NCBI GenBank assembly: GCA_004835665.1
Contig: ML240445.1
Span: 1,426,001 to 1,490,000, forward strand
Reading direction: 5' to 3'
Length of the DNA: 64,000 bases
DNA from: Phoma sp. XZ068
Taxonomy: Eukaryota > Ascomycota > Dothideomycetes > Pleosporales > Didymellaceae
Within the stretch, counting starts at the first letter, position 1, and the number at the start of each line of letters is the position of its first letter. The notes beneath the pieces were generated by a model. The model did no database searches, had not been told where the DNA came from, and saw nothing but the letters and a program-made list of their open reading frames with translations. A program made the position numbers and the translations under genes. Positions 45,666 to 56,204 of the stretch are shown in pieces.

Positions 45666-46445
45666 ATGTCTGTATTTGAAGCAACTAAAGCACCACCTTT
45701 TTCCTGTCCTCTGTTCAAAAACACGGAGACGGTGGCGACGATTCGAGCAAGTGACGGAACACTCGTTGCACCGCAGCTCAACTGTGATTTCTTGGAAGGA
45801 ATTAAATGCAGCACCCAAAAAGGACTCGAAGGAGCTTGGACAGTACGCGGGTGCGACATCATCTCTGCGGTGTGCTCATACACACTCCACCCATCGTCGG
45901 AGCCAGATCACCTCTACATCGACCATCGCAAGCACGGTAGCGAAGAAAGTGCGCGACGACAAATCCGTTCCATAGCGTTGCTTCTGAGAGCAGACAACAT
46001 CGGTTCTAAACACCTAGGGTTGTATCACCTTGGCCGCAAGAACGGGCGACGAGCTTGGTTGCCTCTTCAGATCGCGATTTTGTCTCCTTGTCCTTCTGAA
46101 AATGCTCCTCGCCCGTTGTCAATACCAGATCAAACACCAGGACTCGAAACACAAAGCTATCCCATGCCAGAGACATCCACTACGGAGCAGACTAGCAACG
46201 TTTTTGAAAATATGCATTTGCGAGACAGACCTCAGTCTTCTCGACGCCGGGCATACCAGCAATATATCGAGATCACGGTGGAAATGTATGCGGACATTCG
46301 GACAAATGAAAGCGAAATTCCTCGCTGGGCCAAAGTAGCGCAAAGACGCTCCAACCCGGTTATTATGTTTGGGAAGGTTGGCGGAAGGATGGAGTTTCCA
46401 ACCAGTTCAGACCGTCGAAAGGCGGAACACGGTCAGATGAGGTGA
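45666..46445 (+). CDS. NDT80-like DNA-binding domain protein
   Basis: Single exon, 259 residues from the ATG at 45666. The order TVRGCDIISAVCSYTLHP, then QYIEITVEMYADIR and PRWAKVAQRRSNPVIMFGK matches the Ndt80/PhoG p53-like DNA-binding fold, where the basic Arg-Arg-Ser segment ending the domain contacts DNA. Ndt80 relatives regulate meiosis, nutrient response and, in vib-1, heterokaryon incompatibility. The usual long flanks are missing, so this is a short member and perhaps reduced. Recognition is by motif order, with no search. The leader contains a recent 75-base duplication. Confidence 0.6.
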   Translation: MSVFEATKAPPFSCPLFKNTETVATIRASDGTLVAPQLNCDFLEGIKCSTQKGLEGAWTVRGCDIISAVCSYTLHPSSEPDHLYIDHRKHGSEESARRQIRSIALLLRADNIGSKHLGLYHLGRKNGRRAWLPLQIAILSPCPSENAPRPLSIPDQTPGLETQSYPMPETSTTEQTSNVFENMHLRDRPQSSRRRAYQQYIEITVEMYADIRTNESEIPRWAKVAQRRSNPVIMFGKVGGRMEFPTSSDRRKAEHGQMR

Positions 46446-46688
46446 TGGGACGTAGATCTTAAGGCTTACGCACATGCTTAAAGCAAATGTCATCTTGTAT
46501 CATTAGGCTATTATATATTATATCTTTAGTGCCTGCACTCCTCGTAGACCCGTCACATAAAAGTGCAGACTCGCTCGAGTCGGCCAATCCCAAAGTCCAG
46601 CCAGGGTATATAACGCCAGTCGCGTCGCAACGCGCGACCAAAACGCCTCCAAACACCACATTATACCGGCATAGCATTACACCACGCT

Positions 46689-47549
46689 TCACTTCCCCTT
46701 CGCCTTGGGGCTGCTCGCCCGCGGACTCACAGGAAACCAACGCACCTCGTTTCGCATCTTGGTCGCAAACACGAGATACGCCTCCAGCGCTTCCTCCTGC
46801 GTCGCAAACGTCTTGTCCCGGTTCGTCCACATCTTCAGGTACTTGTCTGACCCCGTGTCTTTGAGCGCCACGTACCACGCCCCCGACGACCGCTGCTTAA
46901 GCACCACGGCGAGGCGGCGGCCGCCTAGCCCGGTTACGCCGGAGACTTGCTTGAGGCAGGCGGATTTGAGCGAGGCGAGGGGGTCGGGCGAGTCATCGAT
47001 GGGCGAGTCGACGCGCTTTGGTGGGGATTTGGAACGCTTGGTTTTCGAGGGTGTGGAGGATGTGGATTTTGTTGAAGGTGCGAGTTTGGGGGTAGATGTA
47101 GCCTTTGGTAGGGACGCGGGTTTACTTGACGATGTTGACTTGGAGGATCCTATCTTTGGGGACGATGGTTTTGAAGATCCAATTTTGGGCGATGCTGGCT
47201 TCGAAGATCCAATCTTGGGAGATGATGGCTTTGGCGGTTCCTTGGAGATTTTGGATTTTGGGGGCGACTTCTTTGGTGTAGATGCCTCAGGTATTGTAGT
47301 CTTCGAGGATATTGTGGGCACTGCTGCTGGTGGAGGTGCGGCTTTTGGAGGTGCCGCCTTAGGAGGTGCCGACTTTGAGAGTTTCGTCTTCGCAGGCGCT
47401 TCCTTTGCACTCTTGGTCGGAGGCGCAACAGTCGCAGGCTTCGGTTCCGGCGCAAGATCGATCAAAGATGCAATCGGGGCGCTTGCTGGTGTTGCTGAGA
47501 ACTGCCCACTGGCGATCTGGCGCGCGCGTTCCTTCACACTGACAAACAT
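46689..47549 (-). CDS. Basic, Lys/Pro/Ser-rich repeat protein
   Basis: 286 residues from the ATG at 47547-47549; the frame is open further upstream from a TTG. The first residues MFVSVKERARQIASGQF look globular. A long Ala/Pro/Lys/Ser tract follows, reminiscent of linker-histone-like tails, with three copies of a ten-residue unit PKIGSSKPAS (about 47140-47235). The C-terminal 90 residues look folded (ACLKQVSGVTGLGGRRLAV, SGAWYVALKDTGSDKYLKMW, EALEAYLVFATKMR). I do not know the family. Nucleic-acid binding is only suggested by the charge. Confidence 0.7.
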   Translation of the reverse strand: MFVSVKERARQIASGQFSATPASAPIASLIDLAPEPKPATVAPPTKSAKEAPAKTKLSKSAPPKAAPPKAAPPPAAVPTISSKTTIPEASTPKKSPPKSKISKEPPKPSSPKIGSSKPASPKIGSSKPSSPKIGSSKSTSSSKPASLPKATSTPKLAPSTKSTSSTPSKTKRSKSPPKRVDSPIDDSPDPLASLKSACLKQVSGVTGLGGRRLAVVLKQRSSGAWYVALKDTGSDKYLKMWTNRDKTFATQEEALEAYLVFATKMRNEVRWFPVSPRASSPKAKGK

Positions 47550-48241
47550 CTTGACGAGCAGTAGAGTACACGTACAGCAGAACGACCCGGGGATGCGCAA
47601 GCTTTCTATGATGAACACGAGTCGTATGCTACGCTTTGGCCACAGTGTGCACAAGCGTACACCCCAGGGCTGCTAATGAATGGCCATCTTACTTAGAGTC
47701 AGGAGGAAGGTGGCAAACGGCACGTAATTACCGTCTAGGCACCAGGAAAAGGGGCGAAACTGTACAACGTGGAGCAACAAGAATAGTTTGATGACGACGC
47801 ACAACACTATTAGCAAAACATCGCACACGATCTTACAGTATCGATCTAGAGTAATGCTGATGCGCATGTCTTGCATGATCGTGCATGGAAAGAGCTGGTG
47901 CGCGGATGCAGTGCTGCTTCCCCATTGGTCAGGGCGCCCTAGCGTAACTGCCCAAGTCGATCAGGGCCCTGCGCCCACTGGTTCGCACATCTTCCTCCAC
48001 ACCACATTCCACCTGTGTAGGAGCTTGGATCGTTAATGTGTTCGATCCAAACATCCTCATGGATCAAGTCCATGCTGGATGGAAAAGTCTACTTGTATCA
48101 AAACATCATTTGTTCCCCAAACTAATTCGCCGATTGCTTACCAAAGCTTTACTTTGTATCTGCAGTGAAATGATTGCTGGGATATATTCTTGCGCCCGGC
48201 GCTCTCCTTAAACATTATTTCGCCGCGCTATATTCTCCCAG
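47550..48241. other. Intergenic; holds left copy of an imperfect direct repeat
   Basis: No gene recognised. A missing first exon of the kinase pseudogene must lie here, but I cannot place it. Confidence 0.4.
47766..47817. repeat. Left copy of imperfect direct repeat flanking the SRPK-like gene
   Basis: This segment, containing GAGCAACAAGAAT, ACGACGCA and TTAGCAA, matches 50031-50081 in the same orientation at roughly three of four positions, with many differences being transitions. Confidence 0.5.
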
Positions 48242-49711
48242 GTTGCGAAACTGGCTACACCTACCCGAAGGCAACAGAGGCAATATCTGCGTGAATTTGA
48301 GGCAGAAGATCCGCACGATTACTTGAGAGGACTTTATTTTCCAGTAGTGCTCAGGAGCACATTCAAAGAAGGCCGATACCTTGTTCTCCACAAGCTGGGT
48401 TGGGGCGGATATGCGACCGTTTGGTTAGCTAAGGACACTTTGTGCATGCATTACGATCCAATAACATATGTACACTAATGATATTTTAAATATAATAGAA
48501 ACGATTCTAATGTCGCCTTGAAGATTGTCTGTAAGGATGTCAGAACTCATGAGCTTAAGATCATGCGGCATCTACGCGATTCCACCATTGCTCGGGCCAA
48601 TATAGCACACCCAGGACGTCAACATGTCGTAAAGCTCCTCGATGACTTCGACATCAGTGATTCGCATAGGTGTCTGGTTCTCAAAGTTATAGGAAGAAGC
48701 ATAGCATCTCGCGCAGAAGGACACACAGAAGGTCGCCTGCCAGAAAACATAGCTCGAAAAGTAACATATCAGGTAGCCTTAGGGTTGGATTACCTTTGGA
48801 AATATCGCGTGGCACACAGAGGTAAGGGTCTATCTTTATTGTCAATGTGATCTGCTAATAAATGAACTAATTACAGATTTGTATTCAGCAAACGTTCTCT
48901 TTACGGCTCCCGCAATAACCACTCTGACGGATAAGCAACTCCAATCCTACCTTGGGGAGCCAGAAATAGGTGCAGTGAAGCGGTTAGACAGAGACCCGAT
49001 ATCTGTGCCTTCAGTACCTCCTTACCTGGTCAGGCCGAAGACGTTTCAGGGCAGCGATGCGGAGATCAGAATTATAGACTTAGGTGCTGGTAAGGACCGT
49101 ATCCTAGCTATAACGTGCCCTGACATACTGCTAACATAGAAAGCATTTTATCATGATACTCCACCCAGGACGCTCCATACTCCAGTGCACACGTGTGCAC
49201 CAGAAGCCCTGTTAAACCAGCCCTTGACCCCGTTCGTGGATATGTAGAGCATGGGTTGCTTGGTATACAATATTCACCTACTTCAAACAGCCATGTCACT
49301 AATAGTTCGCAGTTATTTGAGACAGTGACAGGCAGGCCTTTCATCAGCTCGATGTTCGCGGACAGATTCAGCGCGATAGGAGAGATTCAATCTCATATTG
49401 GTCCTGCACCAGTCAGTTGGACGAAAGACCTAGAAGATACTCTACGAAAACGCATTAATGACGAAGTGCGTAGCCTCAAGAATATAGCTCTGGACCGGTA
49501 CCTTAGGCTCGTGTACGATCAGGACGATGATGCGTTGTTTGAAGGGTATGAAGATGATTCCCCAATTGAGGAGTACGAGAAATCAAAGCGTGAAATGACA
49601 GATGCGGAGTTAGATGCTTTGAGCGGAACGCTTTCTAGCCTTCTGGCCTATGAGCCTACCTCAAGGAATACACCAGACGCCTTACTGCGCAGTAAGTGGT
49701 TTGAACGCTGA
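48242..49711 (+). pseudogene. SRPK-like protein kinase gene with an in-frame stop codon
   Basis: Exons 48242-48441, 48499-48821, 48877-49089, 49144-49262 and 49313-49711 join in phase (418 codons). Kinase motifs: KLGWGGYATVWLAKDT (Gly loop), VALKIV (Lys), HRDLYSANVLF (catalytic loop), DLGA in place of DFG, APEALL (APE), VDM-stop-SMGCL, FETVTGRPF. Expected Trp in the DxW motif is replaced by TAG at 49245-49247. All other frames and splice sites are intact. The upstream end (first exon and ATG) was not found; exon 1 as given starts after an acceptor. SRPK-type kinases phosphorylate Arg-Ser splicing factors, but fungal genomes carry many divergent copies. It is either a recent pseudogene or one whose mRNA is recoded. 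Confidence 0.75.
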
Positions 49712-50335
49712 AGTCAATGTAACTCCTCTCCTATCTTTTAGTTATTATACCCTTTTGGCATTATCATAGTGGTTTGTGCAACCAGGGACGGATAATACCA
49801 CTGGCTCTCATTCAAAGAAGTTGTATTGCTAAGGCTGCGTAAGACTGCTACTCTCGTATCCCTCTACAAAACCCACATCCTTCACATCGATATCCCCGTA
49901 ACATCCTTGAAGCCGGCAATGGCTGCATCTTGCGAAAAACTCAACATTGCCCTTCACTGGGAGGAGTCAGATATCCAGGGCTATCAGGTCAAGAAATGAG
50001 TTCGACTCGCTGCGACACACGGTTACCCGGAACATCGAGCAACAAGAATTGTCAATAACGACGCATAGTATTGTTAGCAAGTTAATAGTATTTTTTACTA
50101 GATAAAGATATTAACCAATACATGAAGTCATTTATACATCTGGAAGGCCCAAATCTGGTTCGTCCAGTGGTCGTGCCACGGTTCCCGTTCTCCTTACAGG
50201 GTCTCTCAGAATGAACAATCGCACAGGGGCATTACTTGAAGGCCTGGTCATAATTGATTACCTCTCAACCGTCTCTCTTCTAATCTTGATCTTCGACACA
50301 GGCTCAGCACGCGGATCCACACCATAGTTGCAAGT
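49712..50335. other. Intergenic; holds right copy of the direct repeat
   Basis: No gene recognised. Right repeat copy at 50031-50081. Confidence 0.4.
50031..50081. repeat. Right copy of imperfect direct repeat flanking the SRPK-like gene
   Basis: Same orientation as 47766-47817, 2.3 kb away. Shared blocks: GAGCAACAAGAAT, ACGACGCA, TTAGCAA. Confidence 0.5.
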
Positions 50336-51214
50336 ATGTATCCGAGTAACACTCCCATGGCACTACTAGTACCAGGTCCCAGGACAAACGCTCTGTCAAC
50401 TCTCAGCAAACTGCCCAAAGAGCTACGCTTGATTATTTACGAACATGTCCTGGAACCCACCTATCGATCTTTTTTCAGCGAAGATTCTGGCCTATATTAC
50501 AAAGCAGTGCCCATGTGTCCTTCCCTGGCTCAAGTAAGCAGATTTTACCACGACGAGGTGACGCACTTTCTCGAAAGCTTCAAAAGGAGGCAGCCTATTG
50601 TCATCTTGTGCCGGGAAGATACTCACCAATGGACATCTATTCTTCTGCAACTACTGGGTCACGGACGCTGCAATGATAAACGAGCAAGCGCAGCGCGAAC
50701 AGTCGAAGAACCTGAGGCGATCAATACGTTCGACACGTTGACACATCGCATTGCCCTCCGAATGTTTCACGGCGCTGCCCGTGAGATCCGTCGCTCGCTT
50801 CGACGCTACTCAATGCCGGAGCCTCCGCCTTTAAACGAAGGCGCTCTTCAGCACTTCTATCGATCTTCTCTACTGAAGTTACGTGGGTATCCCAGTAGCC
50901 GCAGCGTCTGCGTCTGTTTCTTCTTGGGCAGGCCTTTCGATGAGATTACGGAGGGGCATATAGAGGGCATACCCATGAGTGGTTGCTCTTGGCGCCCATG
51001 TATCGCGCACCACTGGACGATACTGGCAGAGAATGCCACGCCACAGAAGTTATTCTTCATCGACAATTGGTCGGCGGAAGACGAGCCAAAAGAATGTTCT
51101 GTGGAAGTCCCTTCCAAAGAGGAGCTTGAGCTCATGGGTGTGGCAAGTTCAGCAACGTCACTAGACGCATATGTCGAAATATCAGACTTAGAACGCAATA
51201 ACAGCAAGATCTGA
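50336..51214 (+). CDS. F-box/2EXR-like hypothetical protein
   Basis: Single exon, 292 residues, ATG at 50336. Near residue 22 stands LSKLPKELRLIIYEHVLEP, the F-box-like start of the fungal 2EXR family, followed by PSLAQVSRFYHDEVTHFL, the usual second conserved block. The rest has no recognised domain (RIALRMFHGAAREIRRSL, FDEITEGHIEGIPMSG). A role in ubiquitin ligase complexes is only a family-level guess. Confidence 0.75.
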   Translation: MYPSNTPMALLVPGPRTNALSTLSKLPKELRLIIYEHVLEPTYRSFFSEDSGLYYKAVPMCPSLAQVSRFYHDEVTHFLESFKRRQPIVILCREDTHQWTSILLQLLGHGRCNDKRASAARTVEEPEAINTFDTLTHRIALRMFHGAAREIRRSLRRYSMPEPPPLNEGALQHFYRSSLLKLRGYPSSRSVCVCFFLGRPFDEITEGHIEGIPMSGCSWRPCIAHHWTILAENATPQKLFFIDNWSAEDEPKECSVEVPSKEELELMGVASSATSLDAYVEISDLERNNSKI

Positions 51215-51902
51215 GCCAAAGTCACAATAATGCCGGTGAGGCTTGCTGTACTGTCTTGCTTTGGGAGTCATGTAAAATTGGAATTCTGAGCATTTCTTGA
51301 ATCTGTAGACGTAATTGGCAATAGGTGAATCGCGAAACTGTAGTTAGTGGGCCAGTAATCCAATCGAAGCCAACTTCAATCGCTTTTAGGGGCTGCCAGT
51401 TTCTAGGCCAATAATTTGAAGCCAGTATATACTCTCAACCAATCCAAGTCACCGCTTCACAATGAAGCGTAGCCACCGGTTGCGATCTGCTCTACCTCTT
51501 CAAGATCAATTGAACGTTGAAAACAATTGCAAATCTGGCCATAAAGATCTTTACATTTGTTCCGTGGAGGTCGTTGCATGTTGAATATATACTTTGTTGC
51601 ATGTTGAGCAAGATATTGAAGTAAATAATGCATGAGGAAGAGGCCACTTGGCGCCAGTTGGCCGCAAGGTGAGCAATTGTATAATGTGGACCTGTGAAAT
51701 GTGTATCAAAAGCGGATGGCCTGGCTTTGACGTATCAAGAATGCATTCGAGTGTACGAATGGGAGTTGGATTGGCACGGCCGCTCTGAGATCCCGCCGTA
51801 GCTGCCCCTCCACGTCAGGCACGCGCACTGCGGGGCAACTACAGCAGCACAACCACGAACTTTCAAACAGAGCTCTCATACATCAACACCACAACCGCCA
51901 AA
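51215..51902. other. Intergenic, promoter of TMA20 homologue
   Basis: No gene recognised. ATTGAACGTTGAAAACAATTG and TGTTGCATGTTGA repeats near 51500-51610 are the only visible patterns. The last 60 bases are the C/A-rich leader ahead of AAAATGTTC. Confidence 0.4.
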
Positions 51903-52525
51903 ATGTTCAAGAAAGAGTACGTCTTGCTGCCACCAAAACCCCACCACAATCTAACCTCCGCAGCATCTCGGCCGGCGCAAAGTCGAAAGTAAAATCCAGC
52001 GCCCAGCGCGCAATCCGCTCAAAGGTACTCGAAGAATACCCCAAGCTCGAGCCGTACATCGAAGACATCCTGCCCAAGAAGGAGCAATTAGACCTCGTCA
52101 AGCTGCCTGACCGCGTCTCGCTGTACACGCTCAACTCCAACCCGCTCTTCTTCCAACACATGGACGACGCGATCCTCCCGCATCTTACCCTCGTTCACAA
52201 ATACCCCACCGCTTTCCACCGCCTGCGCATCGACCGCGGCGCAATTCGCTTCGTGCTATCTGGTGCTGCGCTGATGGCGCCCGGTATGACGTCCCCCGGT
52301 GGCCGACTACCGAGCAAAGAGCTGTCGCCAGAAGACCAGGAGCGGTATGGATCAGAGGATCTGGAGGCGGGGACAGTAGTAGTTATTGAGGCTGAGGGCA
52401 AGGAGACGGCGTGTATGGTGGGTGTGCTGAAGATGGGGACTGCGGAGATGAGGGAGAAGAAGAAGGGGCAGGCATGTGAGGCGGGGCATTACTTGGGCGA
52501 TGGGCTGTGGAGTATGGCGCTGTGA
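51903..52525 (+). CDS. TMA20: Translation machinery-associated protein 20 (MCT-1 family, PUA domain)
   Basis: Exon 1 is only 14 bases (51903-51916); exon 2 is 51964-52525; 191 residues. The N-terminus MFKKDISAGAKSKVKSSAQR and PYIEDILPKK match Tma20/MCT-1. The PUA domain is evident: FHRLRIDRGAIRFVLSGAAL, MAPGMTSPGG, GTVVVIEAEGKETACMVGVL and GHYLGDGLW. The protein works with Tma22 to recycle 40S ribosomal subunits after termination. A short insert (LPSKELSPEDQERYGSEDLE) precedes the last PUA strands. It is convergent with Sgt2, with 255 bases between stop codons. Confidence 0.95.
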
Positions 52526-52780
52526 GAAGACATCGAGGGCAGTCGAGAATAGGCGAAGAGTGCAGAAATGAGTCAGGACCAGGGCGGATATCACACGAGC
52601 TTGGGATCATTGAGATCACGACAGCGAAGATGCATAAGTACAGCATGAAGCTTTGACGGGAGACACTGCATAGCAACAAAATGATATGAACGTGAACATG
52701 GTATCATTATCTGAGGGGAAAGAACCACATGTGCATGTAAGAGGTTCTGGTTCATATGTGCTGCGAAACTTAAACACCCT

Positions 52781-53981
52781 CTACTGCGGCGCTCCGCGAC
52801 CAGCACCTCCAGCGCCACCCATGAAGTTACGTGCCATCTCAGCGATGCTGGGGTCGTTCATGAGGCTCGCAAGGTCTGGCATTCCACCGCCGGATCCACG
52901 TCCAGCGCCAGCGCCAGCGCCAGCGCCAGCACCTGCACCTGCACCGGCACCAGCACCAGCACCAGCACCGCCGCCACCGCCGAACTGCTGTGCCATCTCA
53001 GCTATCCTGGGGTTGGACATGAGGTTGTTCATCATGTCTGGGTTGCTCATCAAGTTCTGGGCCATCTGCCTCATCATCGGGTTCTGCATGAGACCAGCGA
53101 GGTCAGGCATACCACCTCCTCCGCCGCCGCCGCCGAGCATGCCAGCGAGGGAGGACAGGTCAGGCATGCCGCCAGCACCAGCGCCGGGTGCGCCTCGCGA
53201 AGCCTCAGGGGCACCGACATCACCGCCCTCCTCCTCGTACTTCTTCTTTGCTGTCTCGTAGCCCTTGCGCATGACCTCTGAGCCACCGCCCTCGGCGTCC
53301 ATACCCGCCTTGTACGCATCCATAGCACCCTTTGTGTCGCCGAGAACGTACTTTGCGAGACCGAGACGCGACCATGCCTTGGAGTAGTTGGGGTCGGCAG
53401 CGACTGCCATTTCGGCGTCCTCCTTGGCCAGCTCGTGCTTGCCCATGCCCGAGTGTGCGGCGGCGCGGTTGGAGAGGTAGATGGGGTTGAGGGGAACGAC
53501 GTCGAGCGCGGCGGAGTAGTGCTTGACGGCGGCGACGTAGTCCTTCTTCTTCATTGCCTCGTTACCAAGGCCCTTGAGGCGCTCTGCCTCGTCCTTGTTT
53601 GGCCCACCAGGTCCTGCTGCGGAGGCAGCGGGTGTCTGGGGAGTCGCAGGGCGCGCCTCGGTGGCGGAGGAGCTGCCTTCTGTTGATGCCGTTGTCTTGC
53701 CCTTCAGCTTCTCGTAAACGTTGTAGATTGACAGCAGGTTTTGGCCGCCAAGAGCGTCTTTCTTTGCGGCGGCATCATCGACGTCAACCTCGAAGGCTTC
53801 GGCAATGCAGTTGGCGGCGACCTCGAGCTGCTCGGCGTTGTCTGGCGTTACCGAGCCATCGGTCTGTGAGGTCTGGAGGAAGTCGAGGATTGCGAGCGCA
53901 AGGCGCTTCTTGGATTGTTGGGCGGTTGCCTTTGGATTGTTAGAGCATGTTTACGTAGCTGGCGGGGTAGAAACTTACCAT
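52781..53981 (-). CDS. SGT2: Sgt2-like TPR co-chaperone
   Basis: Exon 1 (53979-53981) holds only the ATG; a GTAAGT donor follows at once; exon 2 (52781-53929) gives 382 more residues. The N-terminal dimerisation domain reads KRLALAILDFLQ, three TPRs follow (AERLKGLGNEAMKKKDY, PIYLSNRAAAHSGMGK, YSKAWSRLGLAKYVLGD), and the C-terminus has Met-rich PMMRQMAQNLM and NPDMMNNLMSNP typical of client binding. An (Ala-Gly)n tract is coded at about 52902-52970. Sgt2 receives tail-anchored proteins from the ribosome and hands them to the Get pathway; the SNARE of this window would be such a client. Confidence 0.92.
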
Positions 53982-54340
53982 GACGGCGATTGAAGGTACG
54001 AGAGGGTAGGACTGGCAAGCTTCGGTAATAATGTCTATCAAGAAGCTACGTTGCCGAGTCGAAGTATCGGAATTGCAAGGTGGAGGGTTGAGTGGATCGA
54101 GCGCTGTGGTTGTGGGCTCGAAGCTTCGATCATGGCGGGGCGCGTCAACGTGCGGGTGCGTGCACTTAACTTTCACGTGGGGTCCATTTCACAACCATGT
54201 CTCCAATCACATTACGGTGGATTTGAACCGAGTGATGTCGTGGTAATACAATTGCGCCGTCCATGCATCATGCTACATATCTACTCTTACACCTCTCAAA
54301 TATATAACACATTGGCGAAAAGGGTATGTCCAACTGCAGC
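53982..54340. other. Intergenic, Sgt2 promoter and TIM54 3' region
   Basis: No gene recognised. An in-frame minus-strand reading continues upstream of the Sgt2 ATG but is not supported by family comparison. Confidence 0.4.
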
Positions 54341-55799
54341 CTACTCATTGTCCTCTGTCAAACCCTCCCACATGGGCTTCTGCTTCTCCGCGGGCCACAG
54401 CGACTTGATCCAAGTCTTGTCTGATGACGTGTCGATGTTCTGAGCGCGATCTACGGCCTCTGGCTCCAGCACAAACCTCTTCATGCGCTCCGCAATGCGG
54501 GGATCGAGGACCATATCATCCAACCACACGCGCTCCTTGCCGTTGTCGTCCTTGCGCTCACGTGTTGACTTGTGCCAATTTGACTCTTCGTGTGCAATCA
54601 CTCCCAGCTGTTCCCATTGTGCGCTGCTGTCGTCTTGGCTGGATGCCTCTCCTGCCGCTTCGAAGGATCGGAAAGCACCAAGGACAGCCGCCGCAGTTTC
54701 TCTGCCTACATCCTCGGCCACCTGGCGCTTGTTCAAGTAGCGGTATATGCGGATGGGGAAGTTCCAGAATCCGAGAAGGTGAGGAAGAGGTACAATGGCG
54801 GTAGGACCGAGAGAGCGAGGGCATGTCGGGGCAACAACCGAGTTTTCGTAATCCGCGGTGGTATTGAAGGGTGCAGGTTGCTTTTTCTTCTTGTCCTTCT
54901 TTTCCTCCTCCTTCGGCTTCTCGGCTTCATCAGGCTTGGGGGCTTCGGGGGTAGCGGTGGGTGATGCGTCGTCGAGGGTCGATGAATGAACAGTGGTACC
55001 AGTAGCTGCAAGAGCCTCGGGTGCGGCATCTGTCGGCGCTGGTGTAGGCGCTGGTGCAGATTCGACCACGGGCGCTGCAAGCTCAGCAGGCAATTCTGCT
55101 GGCGCGGGAGGATCAAGAGGTCCTAGCCAGCCCTCGTGAAGACCCCTCACATACTCTTTCCATGTGTGCCTCCCAATGACAATATCACCGGTGGGCCCAT
55201 TCCAGCTCTTCACGCCGGACCTCTGCCTCAACTCTTCGATGTCATCCTCTGTGCCTAGCTCAATAGGCTCGTTGGCCTTCTCGCCCCTCTTGTATCTCAG
55301 CTTTCGTATCCGCTCAGCTAGTCCGGCTCGGACATCGCCTTCCCTTCTACCCTCGACCGCATCCCAGTCGAGCGCAGCGGCGACCAATATGGGCTTCACG
55401 TATTCTGTGAAGTGCTCGCGCGCAGACACGAGGCCATCGGCTGGTGGCGCGGAGATGTAGATGGAGAGTTTCCGGGGGAGTTGTTGCGCATCCAGCGGCT
55501 CTTGCGCAATGTGCTCTACCAGTCTCGCATACTTCCGATGTATGCGCCTTTTCTCATAACGATCATACTGGACTGCGGCTGTCCATGATCCAATGATACC
55601 CCAAAATATGCACCAATTGCGTGAGGGAAGTTTCATGCGGATGTTGGGAAGGCCTGCACGCGGTCAGTAGATGAATAGGTAGATGGACTGTATGTTGCGC
55701 ACCCATCATCCTAAACACAGGATTCTGTGGCTTGGGAGCCTTTGCGGGCCCCGTGGAGGCGCCGCTGGCCGTTGCGCCCTTCGCATCAGGTTCAGCCAT
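54341..55799 (-). CDS. TIM54: Mitochondrial inner-membrane translocase subunit Tim54
   Basis: Exons 55703-55799 and 54341-55653 give 469 residues. NPVFRMMGLPNIRMKLPSRN joins across the intron and leads into the single membrane segment WCIFWGIIGSWTAAVQYDR, then YARLVEHIAQEPL, RKLSIYISAPPADGL, HFTEYVKPILVAAALDW and FWNFPIRIYRYLNKR, all Tim54 hallmarks. Tim54 belongs to the TIM22 complex that inserts carrier proteins into the inner membrane; two such clients are coded in this window. The middle has a low-complexity Ala/Pro/Glu/Lys region (about 190-255). Confidence 0.94.
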
Positions 55800-56081
55800 G
55801 TTGTGTGCTGGCTGTGAGAGGAGCCTGGAGTTGTTGCGCGCGACACCAAAACTTTCGACCCGAGCTTCGGCGAATCGAATGCGGAAGACTCCCGAACAGG
55901 CATAAGCCACCCAGACGCCAAGACTGGGCCGGCGCCGAATTCGAGCATCCTTCACGAGCCCCGCAACCACACGGATTTTTGGCATTGAGTGGCCGCGAAA
56001 AGACGATTTGCTACTACCTGCGGTTCAAAGCCTTGGAATATATAATATAAAATTTGATTTGCCGCCATCAATCATCACTTC

Positions 56082-56182
56082 GGTGGTATGGTCTAGTGGT
56101 ATGACGTCGCGTTGTGGCTGGCGAACTCCTTGAGTTCCGATCCAGATCCGCGCCAGCCCGTGTTCGATTCACGGTACCGCCA
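56082..56182 (+). tRNA. tRNA-His (GTG) with intron
   Basis: A seven-pair acceptor stem (GGTGGTA with TACCGCC, one G-T), a D-arm (GTCT...TGAC with AGTGGTA loop), and a T-arm (CCGTG-TTCGATT-CACGG) are visible. The anticodon loop reads TTGTGG, with GTG at 56114-56116 after T33. A 30-base intron at about 56118-56147 is needed to close the anticodon stem (GCGC pairs, plus one T-C mismatch at the base); it contains a GAACTC/GAGTTC hairpin. A-box GGTCTAGTGGT and B-box GTTCGATTC are intact. No CCA is encoded. Confidence 0.75.
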
Positions 56183-56197
56183 AATTGTGCGACGCTC

Positions 56198-56204
56198 TTT
56201 TTTT
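56198..56204 (+). terminator. RNA polymerase III terminator (T7)
   Basis: A run of seven Ts begins 16 bases after the tRNA, as expected for polymerase III. Confidence 0.8.

Noticed and set aside
46705..47676. 323-codon plus-strand frame opposite the Lys/Pro/Ser-rich gene
   Set aside because: Asp/Gly/Phe-rich mirror of the repeat on the minus strand.
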